This document shows, one piece after another, positions 1 to 9,549 of a DNA stretch of 64,000 nucleotides. Numbering within the stretch: the first letter of the stretch is position 1; each line of letters begins with the position of its first letter. Origin of the DNA: Marinobacter sediminum. Its GTDB lineage: Bacteria > Pseudomonadota > Gammaproteobacteria > Pseudomonadales > Oleiphilaceae. Below the pieces are notes generated by a model. The model did not search any database and had not been told where the DNA came from. It saw only the letters and a program-made list of their open reading frames with translations. Location of the stretch: positions 372,001 to 436,000 of the forward strand of contig NZ_JAEMQH010000001.1 of assembly GCF_016820575.1 (NCBI RefSeq). Direction: 5' to 3'. The position numbers and the translations under genes are program-made.

Positions 1-1
1 G

Positions 2-1018
2 AACGACTACCACTCCAACGCGTTCCTCGACGTCAACCAGGCCTTGCTCACGCCCACCGGTTACAAACGGGAAGACCTGATGGCGCTCAACCTCAGTGAT
101 TTAGTCGCAGGTGATGTCGACATTGTCCGTGACCGTGTCATGACAGAACTGGAAAACACCGGGCGTTTCGGCCCGCTCGAACAGGAGATTGTTCGCCGCG
201 ATGGCTCGGTGTATCCGGCGGTTATTCAAGGCATGCGCATCACCAACGCTTCTGGCCGGGCCCTGGTCTGGTCGCTGATTGAGGATATCTCCGAGCGCAA
301 GAAGGTCGAACGGATGAAGAACGAGTTCATTTCCACCGTCAGCCATGAACTGCGCACGCCGCTGACCTCCATTGCCGGGTCCCTCGGGCTGGTGGCCGGA
401 GGCGCACTGGGCCAACTACCGGAAAAAGCTGAGCGCATGGTTTCCATTGCTGCCCGCAACAGTGACCAGCTGAAGCGTCTGATCGACGATCTACTCGACA
501 TGGAAAAACTGATTTCCGGGCGGATGTCGATCAGGATGCAACCCGAGGCCGTCAGCCCTGTGATACAGGACTGCATTGATCGCTTACGCACCTACGCGGT
601 GGACCGGGGCGTATCCATCCGGTTCAGGGATCATCATCCACATCAGCGCATCCTGGTTGACCGCAACCGCCTCGATCAGGCCTTGGCTAATCTGTTGTCC
701 AATGCCATCAAATTCTCGCCCGAACACTCCGAGGTGGTGGTTGAGACTCTTTTCGATGGTCACAATTTCCGCATTCAGGTTTCAGATAATGGTCCAGGCA
801 TTCCAGCAAGTTTCCGATCTCGAATCTTCCAGAAGTTCGCTCAGGCCGACAGCTCCGATACCCGGGGCCGTGGCGGCACGGGCCTGGGCCTGGCCATCAC
901 CCGAGAGATCATGACCCAGATGGGCGGTTCAGTCGGCTTCGAATCCATTGAGGGTGACGGTGCCACCTTCTGGCTGCAAACCGCCTCCAGTGAGCCTCTG
1001 GCGGACACCACTGCATGA
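2..1018 (+). CDS. PAS-domain sensor histidine kinase, 5' end outside window
   Basis: The reading frame is open from the first bases of the window, so the gene begins further left; a TTG at 44 is internal, because the residues before it already read as PAS sequence (NDYHSNAFLDVNQA). Visible order: end of a PAS domain, a linker ending DISERKK, a HisKA dimerisation domain with H-box STVSHELRTPLTS, and a HATPase_c domain with N-box LSNAIKFSPE, DNGPGIP and GGTGLGLAI. It should autophosphorylate on the H-box histidine and pass phosphate to an aspartate on a response regulator. No receiver domain is fused and no regulator lies next to it here. Its stop overlaps the start of the next kinase (ATGA), so the two are co-transcribed. 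The HisKA regions of the two are strikingly alike, which points to tandem duplication. The signal sensed is unknown. Confidence 0.93.
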   Translation, partial: NDYHSNAFLDVNQALLTPTGYKREDLMALNLSDLVAGDVDIVRDRVMTELENTGRFGPLEQEIVRRDGSVYPAVIQGMRITNASGRALVWSLIEDISERKKVERMKNEFISTVSHELRTPLTSIAGSLGLVAGGALGQLPEKAERMVSIAARNSDQLKRLIDDLLDMEKLISGRMSIRMQPEAVSPVIQDCIDRLRTYAVDRGVSIRFRDHHPHQRILVDRNRLDQALANLLSNAIKFSPEHSEVVVETLFDGHNFRIQVSDNGPGIPASFRSRIFQKFAQADSSDTRGRGGTGLGLAITREIMTQMGGSVGFESIEGDGATFWLQTASSEPLADTTA

Positions 1019-2961
1019 AGGCGGATAGCCGCGACTCTCGGTTCTTTGTCCTGATCTGGGCATCCCGGTTGGCCATCTTGATGCTGATGGTCGCGGTATC
1101 ATTGCTGCTGGATGCAGCGGGCACAGCTAATCATCGGACCGATGTCCGTCAGCAGTGGCAAATACAACTGGACGAACGCAGCCTTAACCTGCAAAGCACC
1201 ATCATCCAGAACATCCAGACCGTCTGGGGTCTGGCAGCCAATGTCGCGGTCGAGCCCGATATTGACGATGAGCGATTCCGCGATCTCGCCTCAGTCATTT
1301 TTCAGTTGGCACCGCAACTGCGAAATATTGGTCTGGCGCCCGACTTCGTCATCCGCCACATCTATCCTCTGGAAGGCAACGAGGCTGCCTTAGGTTTGGA
1401 CCTCAGCCAGGGCAGTCTGCCCCCCATGCAAATCCAGCAATTACTCGAGGAGACCTCGCAGGCCGTCTACTCCGGGCCCATCAGTCTGGTTCAGGGCGGC
1501 CAGGGTCTGGCCGGGCGTATCCCGATTTTCGAACGCGATTCCGGTGACTTCTGGGGCGTGATTTCCGTGATATTGGATCTGGAGCGAATGTACCAGGCCG
1601 CTGGCATCCTACCCATAAAGGACAGCATGAGATTTGCCCTGTCCAGATCGGACAATCCACTGGACCAGGCTGACATTTTCCTGGGCGAAGCCACCACCGA
1701 CTGGCAAGCTCCGGTCGCCTCGACCATGAACATGCCCGGAACCCGCTGGACCCTATTCGCTGAGCCGACACAAGGGTGGCCTGACCACCCCGAGGCGCCC
1801 CTGTTGACGCGCGGTCTACTCATTGTCATGGTGCTGCTGGTAACCGGTGTCACCTTCTGGCTCACCAGCCTGATGCTGAAAGACCGGGAAATGCAGCGTC
1901 GTTTCTGGGGCCTGTTCGAACAGGCACCTATTGGCATCGCGCTCTACGGCAGGCACCGAAAGACATTGCTGCGATCAAACCGAGCGTTCGACCAATGCTT
2001 CGGCAACCTGGCCCGATCGCTACATTTTTTCGAACGCGGATTCGATCAGCACGGTCAGCCGATTCCGGGCGGCCTGGGCATTCAGAAGCGCCTGGAAAAC
2101 GATGTCAGCTTCAGTGGTGTGGAGGGGTACCTGCCGGGGCCGGACCAGACCCTGAAACCTATTATGCTGCAGGGTCTGCGGCTGGAAACCCATGACAGCG
2201 ATTCCGTTGTCTGGCTGATTACCGAGGATATATCCGCCCAGAAGAAAGCAGACCGCCTGAAAAACGAATTCATCTCTACCGTCAGCCACGAACTGCGCAC
2301 CCCCCTGACTTCCATTTCCGGCTCGCTGGGCCTTCTCGCCAACAACGCCGTAGGCCAGCTGCCGGAGAAAGCCTCCAAACTGGCGAACATCGCCCATCGC
2401 AACAGTCGCCAGTTGGCACTATTGATCAATGACCTGCTGGATATCGAAAAGCTGGCCGCCGGCAAAATGCCTTTCGTGCTCGACGAATACCCCTTGCGCC
2501 AATTGATCCAGGAATGCGTGGAAAACATGGAGCCCTACGCCCGGGATCTCGATGTCAGGATCAACATCGGCCACATGCAGGATGTCCACGTGCAGGTCGA
2601 TCAGCATCGCTTCCAGCAGGCGGTCACCAACCTCTTGTCCAACGCCATAAAGTTTTCCCCCAAGAATTCACGGGTCGACATCTTCACGGAATCCCACGAA
2701 GGCTGCGTCAGGCTGTGCATTCGCGATCATGGCGAGGGCATTTCCCCGGAATTCAGGGAGCGGATCTTCCAGAAATTCTCCCAGGCGGATGCCTCGGATC
2801 GGCGGGCAAACGGGGGCACCGGGCTGGGCCTGGCCATTACCCGCGAGCTGATGCTGAACATGAAAGGCACGGTGGATTATGCCTCGACGCCAGGCGAAGG
2901 TGCGCTGTTTTGGCTGGAACTTCCCATTGCCCGTAGCACCGTCGCGCAGGCGTTGGATTGA
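1015..2961 (+). CDS. membrane CHASE-PAS sensor histidine kinase
   Basis: Protein of 648 residues. An N-terminal membrane helix (about 12-32) is followed by an extracytoplasmic region resembling a CHASE sensor domain (NIGLAPDFVIRHIYPLEGN), a second helix at about 263-285, a cytoplasmic PAS-like region, HisKA (H-box STVSHELRTPLTS) and HATPase_c (LSNAIKFSPK, DHGEGISP, GGTGLGLAI). CHASE domains bind small extracellular ligands in other kinases; the ligand here cannot be told. The start overlaps the stop of the upstream kinase by 4 nt. The catalytic half closely matches that neighbour, sharing the linker, H-box and a GSLGL...GQLPEKA stretch, so the pair look like paralogues sharing one output. No response regulator is encoded beside them in the window. 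Confidence 0.93.
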   Translation: MKADSRDSRFFVLIWASRLAILMLMVAVSLLLDAAGTANHRTDVRQQWQIQLDERSLNLQSTIIQNIQTVWGLAANVAVEPDIDDERFRDLASVIFQLAPQLRNIGLAPDFVIRHIYPLEGNEAALGLDLSQGSLPPMQIQQLLEETSQAVYSGPISLVQGGQGLAGRIPIFERDSGDFWGVISVILDLERMYQAAGILPIKDSMRFALSRSDNPLDQADIFLGEATTDWQAPVASTMNMPGTRWTLFAEPTQGWPDHPEAPLLTRGLLIVMVLLVTGVTFWLTSLMLKDREMQRRFWGLFEQAPIGIALYGRHRKTLLRSNRAFDQCFGNLARSLHFFERGFDQHGQPIPGGLGIQKRLENDVSFSGVEGYLPGPDQTLKPIMLQGLRLETHDSDSVVWLITEDISAQKKADRLKNEFISTVSHELRTPLTSISGSLGLLANNAVGQLPEKASKLANIAHRNSRQLALLINDLLDIEKLAAGKMPFVLDEYPLRQLIQECVENMEPYARDLDVRINIGHMQDVHVQVDQHRFQQAVTNLLSNAIKFSPKNSRVDIFTESHEGCVRLCIRDHGEGISPEFRERIFQKFSQADASDRRANGGTGLGLAITRELMLNMKGTVDYASTPGEGALFWLELPIARSTVAQALD

Positions 2962-2982
2962 GTACCGGGTAAAGCTATTGAG

Positions 2983-3015
2983 CTAAAAGAGCCCGGCAGG
3001 CCTGACCTGCCGGGC
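2983..3015 (-). terminator. intrinsic terminator of acnA
   Basis: A perfect 10-bp stem (GCCCGGCAGG / CCTGCCGGGC) with a 5-nt loop. Read on the minus strand it is followed by TCTTTT. It lies between the convergent kinase gene and acnA and fits acnA best, because the plus-strand side lacks a T run. Confidence 0.7.
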
Positions 3016-3022
3016 CAAGAGC

Positions 3023-5767
3023 TTACGCCGACTTGAGCATCTCACGCACCACGTAGTGCAGGATGCCGCCATGCTTGAAGTACACCGCCTCGTTGGCGGT
3101 ATCGATACGCGACTTCAGATCACAGCTCGCAGTTGAACCGTCCTTGTAGGTCACCGTCATGGTCAGGGTCTGGCCCGGCTTGATGTCACCCGACAAGCCC
3201 TCGATGCTGATGGTTTCCTCTCCGGTGAGCTTCAGGCTCTTGCGATCCGTGCCCTCGGGGAACTGCAGCGGCATGACACCCATGCCAATCAGGTTGGACC
3301 GGTGAATCCGCTCGTAGGATTCCGCCACCACCGCTTTTACCCCCAACAGACGCGTGCCTTTGGCAGCCCAGTCACGGCTTGAGCCAGTGCCGTATTCCTT
3401 GCCGGCAATGACCACCAGTGGTGTACCGGATTCCTGGTACTTCATGGCCGCATCGTAGATCGGCATTTCCTCACCGCTGGGCACATGGCGGGTAAAACCG
3501 CCCTCAACGCCATCAAGCATCTCGTTGCGGATGCGCACGTTGGCAAAGGTGCCCCGCATCATGACCTCGTGATTGCCCCGGCGGGAGCCGTAAGAGTTGA
3601 AGTCTTTCGGTGCCACACCGTGTTCCTGCAGATACTTACCGGCCGGTGTATCGGCTTTGAACGAGCCCGCCGGCGAGATGTGGTCAGTAGTGACCGAATC
3701 CCCCAACAACGCCAGGATATTGGCATCCTTGATGTCGTCAATGGCATCGGGCTCTTCGCCCATTCCCTCAAAGAACGGTGGGTGCTGGATGTACGTGGAC
3801 TTGCCGGACCACTCATAGACCTTGCTCTCCGGGAACTTGATCGCCTGCCAGGTGGCATCGCCATCGAACACTTCCCCGTATTCCTTACGGAACATGTCGG
3901 TCTTCACTTTTTCCACGGCTTCGGAAATTTCCTGCTGGCTTGGCCACAGGTCCTTCAGATACACCGGGTTGCCGTCCGAACCGACGCCCAGGGGGTCCTT
4001 GGAGAGATCCAGCCGGACGTTGCCGGCCAGAGCATAGGCAACTACCAGGGGTGGCGATGCCAGCCAGTTAGTCTTCACCAGTGGATGCACCCGACCCTCG
4101 AAGTTGCGGTTACCGGACAGGACCGAGGCCACGGTCAGGTCGCCATCGGCAATAGCCTTTTCCACCGCCTCGGGCAGTGGCCCGGAATTGCCGATGCAGG
4201 TGGTGCAGCCGTAGCCCACCAGGTTGAAGCCCAGCTTGTCGAGATCATCATCCAGGCCGGCGACTTTCAGGTAATCAGTCACCACTTTCGAGCCAGGTGC
4301 CAGCGAGGTTTTCACCCAGGGCTGGGTTTTCAGGCCCTTGGCGACCGCCTTCTGGGCGATCAGGCCCGCGGCCATCATGACGCTCGGGTTGGACGTGTTG
4401 GTACAAGAGGTGATCGCGGCAATAACCACCGCTCCCGGATCGAGACGGGATGTTTCACCATCCATCTCCAGGGGCTGGCTGGCAGCATGCTCGTAGCTGT
4501 CGTGGATACCGACCGCGGTCTGGCCCCCTTCGGAATCCAGCTTGTTTTCCCGGGTTTCGGCCGGTCCCTCAGCGGTTTCCATCAACAGCTCGAACGACCC
4601 CTTCATATTCTTCAAGGCAACCCGGTCCTGCGGGCGCTTCGGCCCGGCCAGGCTGGCTTCGACCTCGCCCATATCCAACGCCAGGGTGTCGGTGTAAACC
4701 GGTTCATGACCTGGCTCGCGCCAGAGGCCCTGGGCCTTGGCGTAGGCTTCCACCAGCTCGATCTGGGCATCATCGCGCCCGGTCAGGCGCATATAGGTCA
4801 GCGTTTGCTCGTCCACCGGGAAGAAACCACAGGTAGCGCCGTACTCCGGCGCCATGTTGGCGATGGTGGCTCGATCCGCCACGGGCATGTCTTTCAAACC
4901 ATCGCCATAGAACTCGACGAACTTACCCACTACGCCTTTCTTGCGCAGCATTTCGGTGACAGTCAGCACCAGGTCGGTAGCGGTAATGCCTTCGCGCAGC
5001 TTGCCACTGACCTTGAAGCCCACCACTTCCGGAATCAGCATCGACACCGGCTGACCAAGCATGGCCGCTTCCGCCTCAATACCGCCGACACCCCAACCGA
5101 GAATGCCCAGGCCGTTAATCATTGTGGTGTGGGAGTCGGTTCCGACCAGGGTGTCCGGGTAGGCAAAGGTTTTCCCGTCCTGGTCTTTTGACCACACGGT
5201 CTTACCAAGATACTCCAGGTTGACCTGGTGACAGATCCCGGTGCCCGGGGGTACCACCCGGAAATTGTCGAACGCCTGCTGCCCCCAACGCAGGAACTCG
5301 TAGCGCTCCTGGTTACGCTCCATCTCGATGGCGACGTTGTCCTTGAACGACGAGGCATCGCCAAACTTGTCGACCATCACCGAGTGGTCGATCACCAGAT
5401 CCACCGGCGATAGCGGGTTGATCATAGCGGGATCCTTGCCGGCTTTCTTGACCGCTTCGCGCATGGCGGCCAGATCCACCACGCCGGGCACGCCGGTGAA
5501 GTCCTGCATCAGCACCCGGGCCGGACGAAATTGGATTTCGGTGTCGGAGCCGCGGTCCTTCAGCCACTGCACCATGGCATCAATGTGACTGCGATCGACC
5601 GTAGCGCCATCCTCGTTACGGAGCAGGTTCTCCAGCAGAACTTTCAGTGAGAATGGCAGGCGGTTAATATCCCCGAGGGTGTCAGCCGCCTTCGGCAGGC
5701 TGTAGTAGTGGTAGGTCTTGCCTCCCGCTTCCAGGCTGGACAAGGTGTTCAGGCTATCGTTCGACAT
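3023..5767 (-). CDS. acnA: aconitate hydratase A
   Basis: 914 residues, the usual size of bacterial AcnA/IRP-type aconitases. It interconverts citrate and isocitrate in the TCA cycle through a [4Fe-4S] cluster in the cytoplasm. The three cluster cysteines are visible at C455 (SCTNTS) and C521/C524 ([10 protein letters not shown]), with the same 66- and 3-residue spacing as E. coli AcnA. The C-terminal swivel domain carries the motif [13 protein letters not shown]. The start is well supported: AAAGGAGG lies 8 nt before the ATG. It is a single-gene unit ending in an intrinsic terminator. No start or frame anomaly is seen. I found no convincing -35/-10 in the 159 bp upstream. Confidence 0.98.
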   Translation of the reverse strand: MSNDSLNTLSSLEAGGKTYHYYSLPKAADTLGDINRLPFSLKVLLENLLRNEDGATVDRSHIDAMVQWLKDRGSDTEIQFRPARVLMQDFTGVPGVVDLAAMREAVKKAGKDPAMINPLSPVDLVIDHSVMVDKFGDASSFKDNVAIEMERNQERYEFLRWGQQAFDNFRVVPPGTGICHQVNLEYLGKTVWSKDQDGKTFAYPDTLVGTDSHTTMINGLGILGWGVGGIEAEAAMLGQPVSMLIPEVVGFKVSGKLREGITATDLVLTVTEMLRKKGVVGKFVEFYGDGLKDMPVADRATIANMAPEYGATCGFFPVDEQTLTYMRLTGRDDAQIELVEAYAKAQGLWREPGHEPVYTDTLALDMGEVEASLAGPKRPQDRVALKNMKGSFELLMETAEGPAETRENKLDSEGGQTAVGIHDSYEHAASQPLEMDGETSRLDPGAVVIAAITSCTNTSNPSVMMAAGLIAQKAVAKGLKTQPWVKTSLAPGSKVVTDYLKVAGLDDDLDKLGFNLVGYGCTTCIGNSGPLPEAVEKAIADGDLTVASVLSGNRNFEGRVHPLVKTNWLASPPLVVAYALAGNVRLDLSKDPLGVGSDGNPVYLKDLWPSQQEISEAVEKVKTDMFRKEYGEVFDGDATWQAIKFPESKVYEWSGKSTYIQHPPFFEGMGEEPDAIDDIKDANILALLGDSVTTDHISPAGSFKADTPAGKYLQEHGVAPKDFNSYGSRRGNHEVMMRGTFANVRIRNEMLDGVEGGFTRHVPSGEEMPIYDAAMKYQESGTPLVVIAGKEYGTGSSRDWAAKGTRLLGVKAVVAESYERIHRSNLIGMGVMPLQFPEGTDRKSLKLTGEETISIEGLSGDIKPGQTLTMTVTYKDGSTASCDLKSRIDTANEAVYFKHGGILHYVVREMLKSA

Positions 5768-5926
5768 GGTCTGCCTCCTTTGCGTCGTATTCCGGCTGTT
5801 GCGATAACTATTGCACCGATTAAACAGAGTTCAACCGCGGACCCCTGAATGTTCGACATTCGCCCGCTGAATAGTGCCCTTGCAGTAGTGCCATTAGAGC
5901 AACGCCTTGGCATTGCTCCAAGATAC

Positions 5927-7750
5927 CTACAATTGCCGTTCGCCGTACAGTTGAGCATACAGTCCGTCTTGCCGGATCAGCTCATCGTGATGGCCTTCTT
6001 CGATAATCCGTCCGTCCTCAAAGACATAGACCCGGTCCGCCTGCTTCACGGCGCTGAGCCGGTGAGCAATGATCAGCGTGGTGCGCTGGCTCAGGAAGGC
6101 TTCCAGATCCCGGTGCAGCTGGTACTCAGTCTCGGCATCCAGCGCCGAGGTGGCTTCGTCGAGAATCACGAGGGAGGGGTCCGACAGAATCATCCGGGCA
6201 ATGGCCAACCGCTGGCGCTGACCGCCGGACAACCGCACGCCCTGCCGCCCGACCATGGTGTCGAGCCGAAGGGGCATGTCCGCCACCGTCTTGTCCAGCT
6301 GGGCAATCTGCAATGCCTGCCAGAGCTCGGTGTCAGTTTTCTCCCGCCCCAGGGTGAGGTTTTGGCGCACGGTGTCATTGAACAAGGCCGGATGCTGCAG
6401 CACCGTGGCCACGTGTTCCCGAAGGCAGGGCAGGCCGATTCTCTGCACCGGTACGTCATCAATCAGGATCTCCCCGCGCTGGGGCGTGTACATACCCAGA
6501 ATGACCTGCACCAGGGTCGACTTGCCACCGCCACTGGTACCGACCACGGCGACTTTTTCACCCGGCTCCAGGCGTAGGTTGATGCCCCGCAGCACGGCCT
6601 CGTCGTCGTAACTGAAGTGTATGTCCCTGAGTGTGAGACTGACCGTGTGCCGTTCCCGGAAGGGGTTTTCCAGGGCCGGATAACGCGGTTCCTCCTTCAG
6701 CTCCAGCAACCGGTTTATCCGGCCCAGGGCAGCATTGGCGGCAAACCAGGCGTACTGCATGTTCAGCATCTCCTGCACCGGAGTCAGCATGAACCAGAGG
6801 TAGCCGAAAATGGCGAACATCATGCCGATGCTCAGATCGCTGAACAGCACCGTAACCATGGCTGCGCCACGGAAGACATCGACGCCGAACTGGAACAGCG
6901 CAAAGCTGGCCCGGGTGGCGGCGTCGCTGCGCCATTCAAACTGGATGGCGTGATCCCGGACCGTCCTTGCCCGATCAATCAAGTGACGCAGGTAGTGCTT
7001 TTCCCGGTTCGCCGCCCGGAGCTGGTGAATGGCATCGAGGGTTTCGGTCAGATCGCCCTGGAATTCCTCGTAGGCCTCGTTCTCCCGGCACTTCAGATCC
7101 TTGACCCGCTTGCCGATCAGGATAGTGGAAAATATCACCAGTGGATTAAACAGCAGAATCAGCAGGGCCAGCTGCCAATGCACCCACAACAACACCATGG
7201 CGGTGCCGGTCACGGTCAGGCTGGCCACCAGGAAACGACTGATGGTGGTGCCCAGGAACTGGTCTATGGTGTCCAGATCGGTGATGAAGTGGCTGCTGAT
7301 GCCACCCGCGCCACGAGTCTCGTACTCGGACATCGCCACACGCTGCAAACGGCCGAGCAAGCGCGACCGGATCCGGAACACCACATCTTTGGAAACCTTG
7401 GAAAATTCCCGGGATTGCAGAACATTGAACGATAACGCCGCCAGCCTCAGGCCGAAGGCCACCAGCACCATCACACCGATATACACCAGCGGCTGCTGCC
7501 AGGCCTCCGGCAAGACCTGGTCCATCACCGGCAGCACCGGCCCGCTCTCTTCCAGTAGCACCTCATCCACCAGCACCGGCAACAGCAGGGGCACGGGCAC
7601 ACTCATAAGGGTCGCCATGATTGCCAGGCCATTGGCCTTTAACAGGCGAGGCTTATGCTTCAGCGCCAGCTGAAAAACATCGCGCCACTGGTATTTGCGC
7701 TGACCTTCGTCCTGATCGGCGGTCTGACTGGGGTGATGGTGCGGGTTCAA
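5927..7750 (-). CDS. ABC exporter, fused permease and ATPase (MsbA-like half transporter)
   Basis: About 607 residues. The N-terminal half is a six-helix ABC transporter membrane domain; the C-terminal half is a nucleotide-binding domain with Walker A GTSGGGKST, signature LSGGQRQR, Walker [13 protein letters not shown] and H-loop IIAHRLS. It should act as a homodimer exporting a lipid, peptide or drug; substrate not inferable. I place the start at the TTG at 7750, which has GGAGG 4 nt upstream, rather than at an in-frame TTG at 7777 that has no ribosome site. It is divergent from the zinc-finger/TPR gene at 7896. No periplasmic adaptor or outer-membrane partner is nearby, so a tripartite secretion role is not supported. 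Confidence 0.92.
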   Translation of the reverse strand: MNPHHHPSQTADQDEGQRKYQWRDVFQLALKHKPRLLKANGLAIMATLMSVPVPLLLPVLVDEVLLEESGPVLPVMDQVLPEAWQQPLVYIGVMVLVAFGLRLAALSFNVLQSREFSKVSKDVVFRIRSRLLGRLQRVAMSEYETRGAGGISSHFITDLDTIDQFLGTTISRFLVASLTVTGTAMVLLWVHWQLALLILLFNPLVIFSTILIGKRVKDLKCRENEAYEEFQGDLTETLDAIHQLRAANREKHYLRHLIDRARTVRDHAIQFEWRSDAATRASFALFQFGVDVFRGAAMVTVLFSDLSIGMMFAIFGYLWFMLTPVQEMLNMQYAWFAANAALGRINRLLELKEEPRYPALENPFRERHTVSLTLRDIHFSYDDEAVLRGINLRLEPGEKVAVVGTSGGGKSTLVQVILGMYTPQRGEILIDDVPVQRIGLPCLREHVATVLQHPALFNDTVRQNLTLGREKTDTELWQALQIAQLDKTVADMPLRLDTMVGRQGVRLSGGQRQRLAIARMILSDPSLVILDEATSALDAETEYQLHRDLEAFLSQRTTLIIAHRLSAVKQADRVYVFEDGRIIEEGHHDELIRQDGLYAQLYGERQL

Positions 7751-7895
7751 AAATCCTCCGGACTGAGTGCCTATCAAGATCGATACGATGGCGACCAGCC
7801 ATCAGTCTACCGTGTCACGGGATTGCTGCGATTGCCGATCAGTTCTGTCATGATTGACCGACGCTTTTTCTGACGGACCAGGAACAAAACCCGCT

Positions 7896-9350
7896 GTGAA
7901 ACACGACTGCCATTACCACCCCGGCGACCCGGCCAAGTGGCACTGCTCCGAGTGCCAGATGCATTACTGCACCCGCTGTATGCCCGATGCCGACACCCGC
8001 CAGCGCCGGGCACTCTGCCCGCAGTGCAGCAAGGCCATGCGTTACCTGGGCGCCGCCACCGAGGTGGTGCCCTTCTGGAACCGCATCGGCGCATTTTTCC
8101 GGTACCCGTTCCACAGCGATCCGCTGATGGTCATTGCCATCTGCACCCTGGTTCCCATTGTCGCCCCCGCCAATCTCATAGGCATTGTGATCTGGGTGCT
8201 GCTGGCCTTGGCCCTGTTCAAGTACACCTACGCGGTAATCAACCACACGGCCGAGGGCCACTTGAAACCGCCCCCGGTTTCCGTGGCGTTCAGCGGCAGT
8301 GGCTTCAGCATCGTACTACTGCAGTTTCTGGTGTTTGTGCTGATGGGCGGCCTGGTCGCTTCTGCCGGCATGCTGGGCGGGCCGCTATTGATGATGCTGA
8401 CGCTGGCGTTCGTGGTGCTGGCGCTGCCGGCCAGTATCATGGTGCTGGCCATGGAGCGCTCGGTGGGCGCTGCCGTCAACCCGATGAACCTGGCCATGCT
8501 GATCTCCCGGATCGGCAGCCCCTATTTCCTGTTGTACGGTTACCTGATCCTGCTGACCCTGGCCTCGGGGGCCGCCCAGGATTTTGCCGTTAATCACTTC
8601 CCGTTCTGGGTGTCTCAGCCGCTGGCCGGCTTCTTGAACAGTACCTTCACTCTGATCCTGTTCCACATGCTGGGTTACCTGCTGTTCCAGTATCAAGAGG
8701 AGCTGGGTTTTGCCTCAGACCTGCAAGACGGGTTGGAGCAGCAGGACAGCCACCACCGTGATCGCAGTGCTCGCTTTGATGCGGACATCGACATGAATCT
8801 GAAAGACGGCAACTACGACCGGGTTCAGTCCATGCTGAAAGAAGCCCTGAAGCGTGACCGGGACAACAGCCAGCGCCTCGGCCAGCTGCATCAGCTGCTG
8901 ACCGCCCGCAACGACGTCTCGGAGCTGTACCGCTATCACCCCCGATTGCTGGCCTGGCTGGCCGATCGCAACGACGGTGATAGCATGGCGGCGCTGCTGG
9001 ACACCCTGCAAACCGCCGAACCCCAGTTCCGGCTCGACGACCCTGAACTGTCGGTGCGCTGCGCCCGAGCGCTGTACCACCGCGGCCAGTACAAACCCGT
9101 TTTGCGCCTGCTACAGGACTTCCACAAACGCTTCCCGGACAGCGATCAGCTCGCGCAGGCCTACCTGCTGGTCGCCAAGGCGCTGGCAAACGGAATGAAT
9201 CAGTGGGAAAAAGCGACGGCGTTCCTGACCTTTATCCAGAAACGCTGCGGGAACGATCCGCTGCACAAACAGATTGGCACCTACCTGGAGCAGGCCGAAA
9301 AGCGCGAGCCGCTCAAGGGGCCGAAGGCGACCTTCGCAGTTCAGGAGTAG
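7896..9350 (+). CDS. membrane protein with N-terminal B-box-like zinc finger and C-terminal TPR-like region
   Basis: About 484 residues. The N-terminus has a cysteine/histidine-rich module (CHYHP...WHCSECQMHYCTRCM...LCPQC) resembling a B-box or treble-clef zinc site. A block of about five hydrophobic helices follows (about 60-270 residues in), then a soluble helical C-terminus that looks like TPR repeats (NYDRVQSMLKEAL...; RALYHRGQYKPVLRLL). I cannot name a function; the architecture suggests a membrane scaffold. The GTG at 7896 is preferred because AGGA lies 12 nt upstream; an in-frame TTG at 7854 has no ribosome site. It ends just before a large inverted repeat and is convergent with the rhomboid gene, which also combines membrane helices with a helical repeat tail. 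Confidence 0.8.
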   Translation: MKHDCHYHPGDPAKWHCSECQMHYCTRCMPDADTRQRRALCPQCSKAMRYLGAATEVVPFWNRIGAFFRYPFHSDPLMVIAICTLVPIVAPANLIGIVIWVLLALALFKYTYAVINHTAEGHLKPPPVSVAFSGSGFSIVLLQFLVFVLMGGLVASAGMLGGPLLMMLTLAFVVLALPASIMVLAMERSVGAAVNPMNLAMLISRIGSPYFLLYGYLILLTLASGAAQDFAVNHFPFWVSQPLAGFLNSTFTLILFHMLGYLLFQYQEELGFASDLQDGLEQQDSHHRDRSARFDADIDMNLKDGNYDRVQSMLKEALKRDRDNSQRLGQLHQLLTARNDVSELYRYHPRLLAWLADRNDGDSMAALLDTLQTAEPQFRLDDPELSVRCARALYHRGQYKPVLRLLQDFHKRFPDSDQLAQAYLLVAKALANGMNQWEKATAFLTFIQKRCGNDPLHKQIGTYLEQAEKREPLKGPKATFAVQE

Positions 9351-9356
9351 GCTAGC

Positions 9357-9533
9357 CGGGCGGGCTTGTTCCGAAACACGCTGTGAATACATCCATGTAC
9401 GCTCGGCTCCGCCTCTCAGCGCTAACTGCTCCTGCGTCGCACTGAGAGTCCTGAACGGGCCGTCCTTGGCCCGTCCGTAAAGAGCTTCGCTCTTTACCCA
9501 TGGCTCCGCACGGTTTCGGAACAAGCCCGCCCG
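9357..9533. repeat. 177-bp nested inverted repeat with internal hairpins
   Basis: Perfect 21-bp inverted arms at 9357-9377 and 9513-9533 enclose three further stems: CTCTCAG/CTGAGAG (9413-9419, 9442-9448), ACGGGCC/GGCCCGT (9455-9461, 9468-9474) and GTAAAGAGC/GCTCTTTAC (9477-9485, 9489-9497, 3-nt loop). It fills the whole gap between two convergent genes and holds no credible ORF. It could fold as a four-stem RNA from either strand and act as a bidirectional terminator or mRNA end stabiliser. The length and terminal symmetry also fit a non-autonomous mobile repeat. No second copy lies in this window. Confidence 0.8.
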
Positions 9534-9549
9534 ACTACCCAGCAATCAT

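Noticed and set aside
3485-5191. 568-codon open frame antisense to acnA
   Set aside because: Shadow of a GC-rich gene; the sense frame encodes a complete aconitase with all cluster cysteines and the antisense translation resembles no family.
5768-5926. Sigma-70 promoter for acnA
   Set aside because: A TTGAAC hexamer is present but no acceptable -10 lies at 16-18 bp.
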